From assembly GCA_964555565.1 (NCBI GenBank), contig CAZKTF010000223.1, positions 1-6,009 on the forward strand: 6,009 bases of DNA. The letters are read 5' to 3'. A model generated the notes under the pieces. The model saw only the letters and a program-made list of their open reading frames with translations. It was not told where the DNA came from and did not search any database. This document shows, piece after piece, positions 5,104-6,009 of this stretch (within the stretch, counting starts at the first letter, position 1; the number at the start of each line of letters is the position of its first letter). The position numbers were made by a program, and so were the translations under genes. Source of the stretch: CAZKTF01 sp964555565. GTDB taxonomy: Bacteria > Planctomycetota > JAJSAM01 > JAKLKS01.

Positions 5104-6009
5104 GGAGGGGAGGACCTGGGGTACGGCCGCGGCACCACCGTGTGCCGCCGCCGCCCGCGTGGCGGCCGACCGAGGAGCAGATCGCGGCGGCGGCCGCCGC
5201 GGAGCTGGAGGCCGAGAAGGCGGCCTCGGGGCCGCTCCCGCCGGGGACGGAGGTGATCGAGATCGGGCAGCTCCAGCGGCGGGACCTGGAGAGCCTCCTG
5301 GCCATGGCCGAGAAGGAGGGGATCCCCGAACTCGCGGGCCTGAAGAAGCAGGACGTGGTCTTCAAGATCCTCAAGGCCCGGGTCGCCCGCAACGCGGTGA
5401 TGTTCGGCGAGGGGGTCCTGGAGGTCCTGCCCGACGGCTTCGGGTTCCTCCGCGCGCCGTCCTACTCCCATACGCCGTCCCCCGACGACATCTACATCTC
5501 CCCTTCCCAGATCCGGCGCTTCGGCATCCGCACGGGCCACCACGTGCGCGGGCAGATCCGCTCGCCGAAGGAGGGGGAGCGGTACTTCGCGCTCCTGCGC
5601 GTGGAGTCCATCAACGGGGAGCCGCCGGAGGGCCTCCCCGCGAAGACCGTGTTCGACGAGCTGGTCCCCATCTACCCCCACCGGCGCATCCTTCTGGAGG
5701 TGGAGCCGAAGGGGATCGAGATGCGGATCATGGACCTCGTCACCCCCATCGGGTTCGGGCAGCGCGGCCTCATCGTCTCCCCGCCCCGCGCCGGCAAGAC
5801 GATGATCCTCCAGAAGATCGCGAACTCGGTCACGACCAACAACCCGAAGGCGGACCTCATCGTGCTCCTCATCGACGAGCGGCCCGAGGAGGTCACGGAC
5901 ATGATGCGGACCGTGAAGGGGGAGGTCATCTCCTCCACCTTCGACGAGCCCGCGACCCGCCACGTCCAGGTGGCCGAGATGGTGATCGAGAAGGCGCGCC
6001 GGCTCACGG
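5100..6009 (+). CDS. rho: Transcription termination factor Rho (C-terminus cut off by window edge)
   Basis: Rho is the hexameric RNA-dependent ATPase/helicase that ends transcription of untranslated RNA. The visible 303 residues start at GTG 5100, overlapping the coaE stop as GTGA. A Pro/Ala-rich tail of about 50 residues comes first. Then follow the Rho_N helical domain (LQRRDLESLLAMAEKEGI to LKARVARN, about 58-98) and the OB-fold primary RNA-binding domain with DGFGFLR (112-118), DDIYISPSQIRRF, RTGHHVRGQIR and EGERYFALLRVE. The ATPase domain has Walker A SPPRAGKT (227-234, Lys233/Thr234), LLIDERPEEVTDM (257-269) and VKGEVISSTFDEPATRHVQVAEMVIEKARR. All are near-identical to the family. The Q-loop, R-loop and arginine finger lie beyond the edge, about 120-140 residues missing. 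The frame is clean. Expression is probably coupled to coaE. Confidence 0.98.
   Translation, partial: MRRGGPGVRPRHHRVPPPPAWRPTEEQIAAAAAAELEAEKAASGPLPPGTEVIEIGQLQRRDLESLLAMAEKEGIPELAGLKKQDVVFKILKARVARNAVMFGEGVLEVLPDGFGFLRAPSYSHTPSPDDIYISPSQIRRFGIRTGHHVRGQIRSPKEGERYFALLRVESINGEPPEGLPAKTVFDELVPIYPHRRILLEVEPKGIEMRIMDLVTPIGFGQRGLIVSPPRAGKTMILQKIANSVTTNNPKADLIVLLIDERPEEVTDMMRTVKGEVISSTFDEPATRHVQVAEMVIEKARRLT

Noticed and set aside
4170..5963. Upstream continuation of the BRCT-like frame (open to 5963) as a 1056-residue protein
   Set aside because: The extension lies antisense to rho and coaE and is Arg/Pro/Asp-rich noise. ATG 4169 has a strong ribosome site and a good promoter just upstream.

Overview
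The window is very GC-rich (most codons end in G or C) and densely packed, as in a free-living bacterium. It holds two divergent gene blocks on either side of a 295-base intergenic region (4170-4464). No rRNA, tRNA, CRISPR array or insertion sequence is visible. The gene order coaE-rho, the shortened divergent YchF and the coiled-coil/beta/BRCT-like envelope protein suggest a high-GC Planctomycetota-like lineage. This placement is a low-to-moderate confidence inference, because there is no phylogenetic marker RNA here.

Minus strand, read right to left. The block starts at a strong sigma70-type promoter (4259-4286), which drives a 458-residue membrane-anchored protein (2793-4169). That protein has one N-terminal transmembrane helix, a long coiled coil, a small beta domain and a C-terminal BRCT-like domain. 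A perfect 14-bp hairpin (2743-2775) follows it. Next come tatC (1900-2700), a divergent ychF/OLA1-type GTPase gene (855-1903) and cinA (853 to the left edge, incomplete). tatC and ychF overlap as GTGA, and ychF and cinA are one base apart, so these three probably form one transcription unit.

Plus strand. coaE (4465-5103) is followed by rho, which starts at a GTG overlapping the coaE stop (again GTGA) and runs off the right edge.

Two of the six housekeeping-type genes are damaged. ychF has a frameshift with about 6-7 residues missing at about 1632-1642. coaE has an in-frame TGA at 4858-4860, although its length and downstream frame are preserved. Each could be a real mutation or a sequence/assembly error; the window alone cannot decide.

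The main point of interest is the BRCT-like coiled-coil protein, whose predicted topology puts a normally nuclear or cytoplasmic fold outside the cytoplasm. Its promoter has an 8-base G:C run inside the -35/-10 spacer and a second one at the predicted transcription start.
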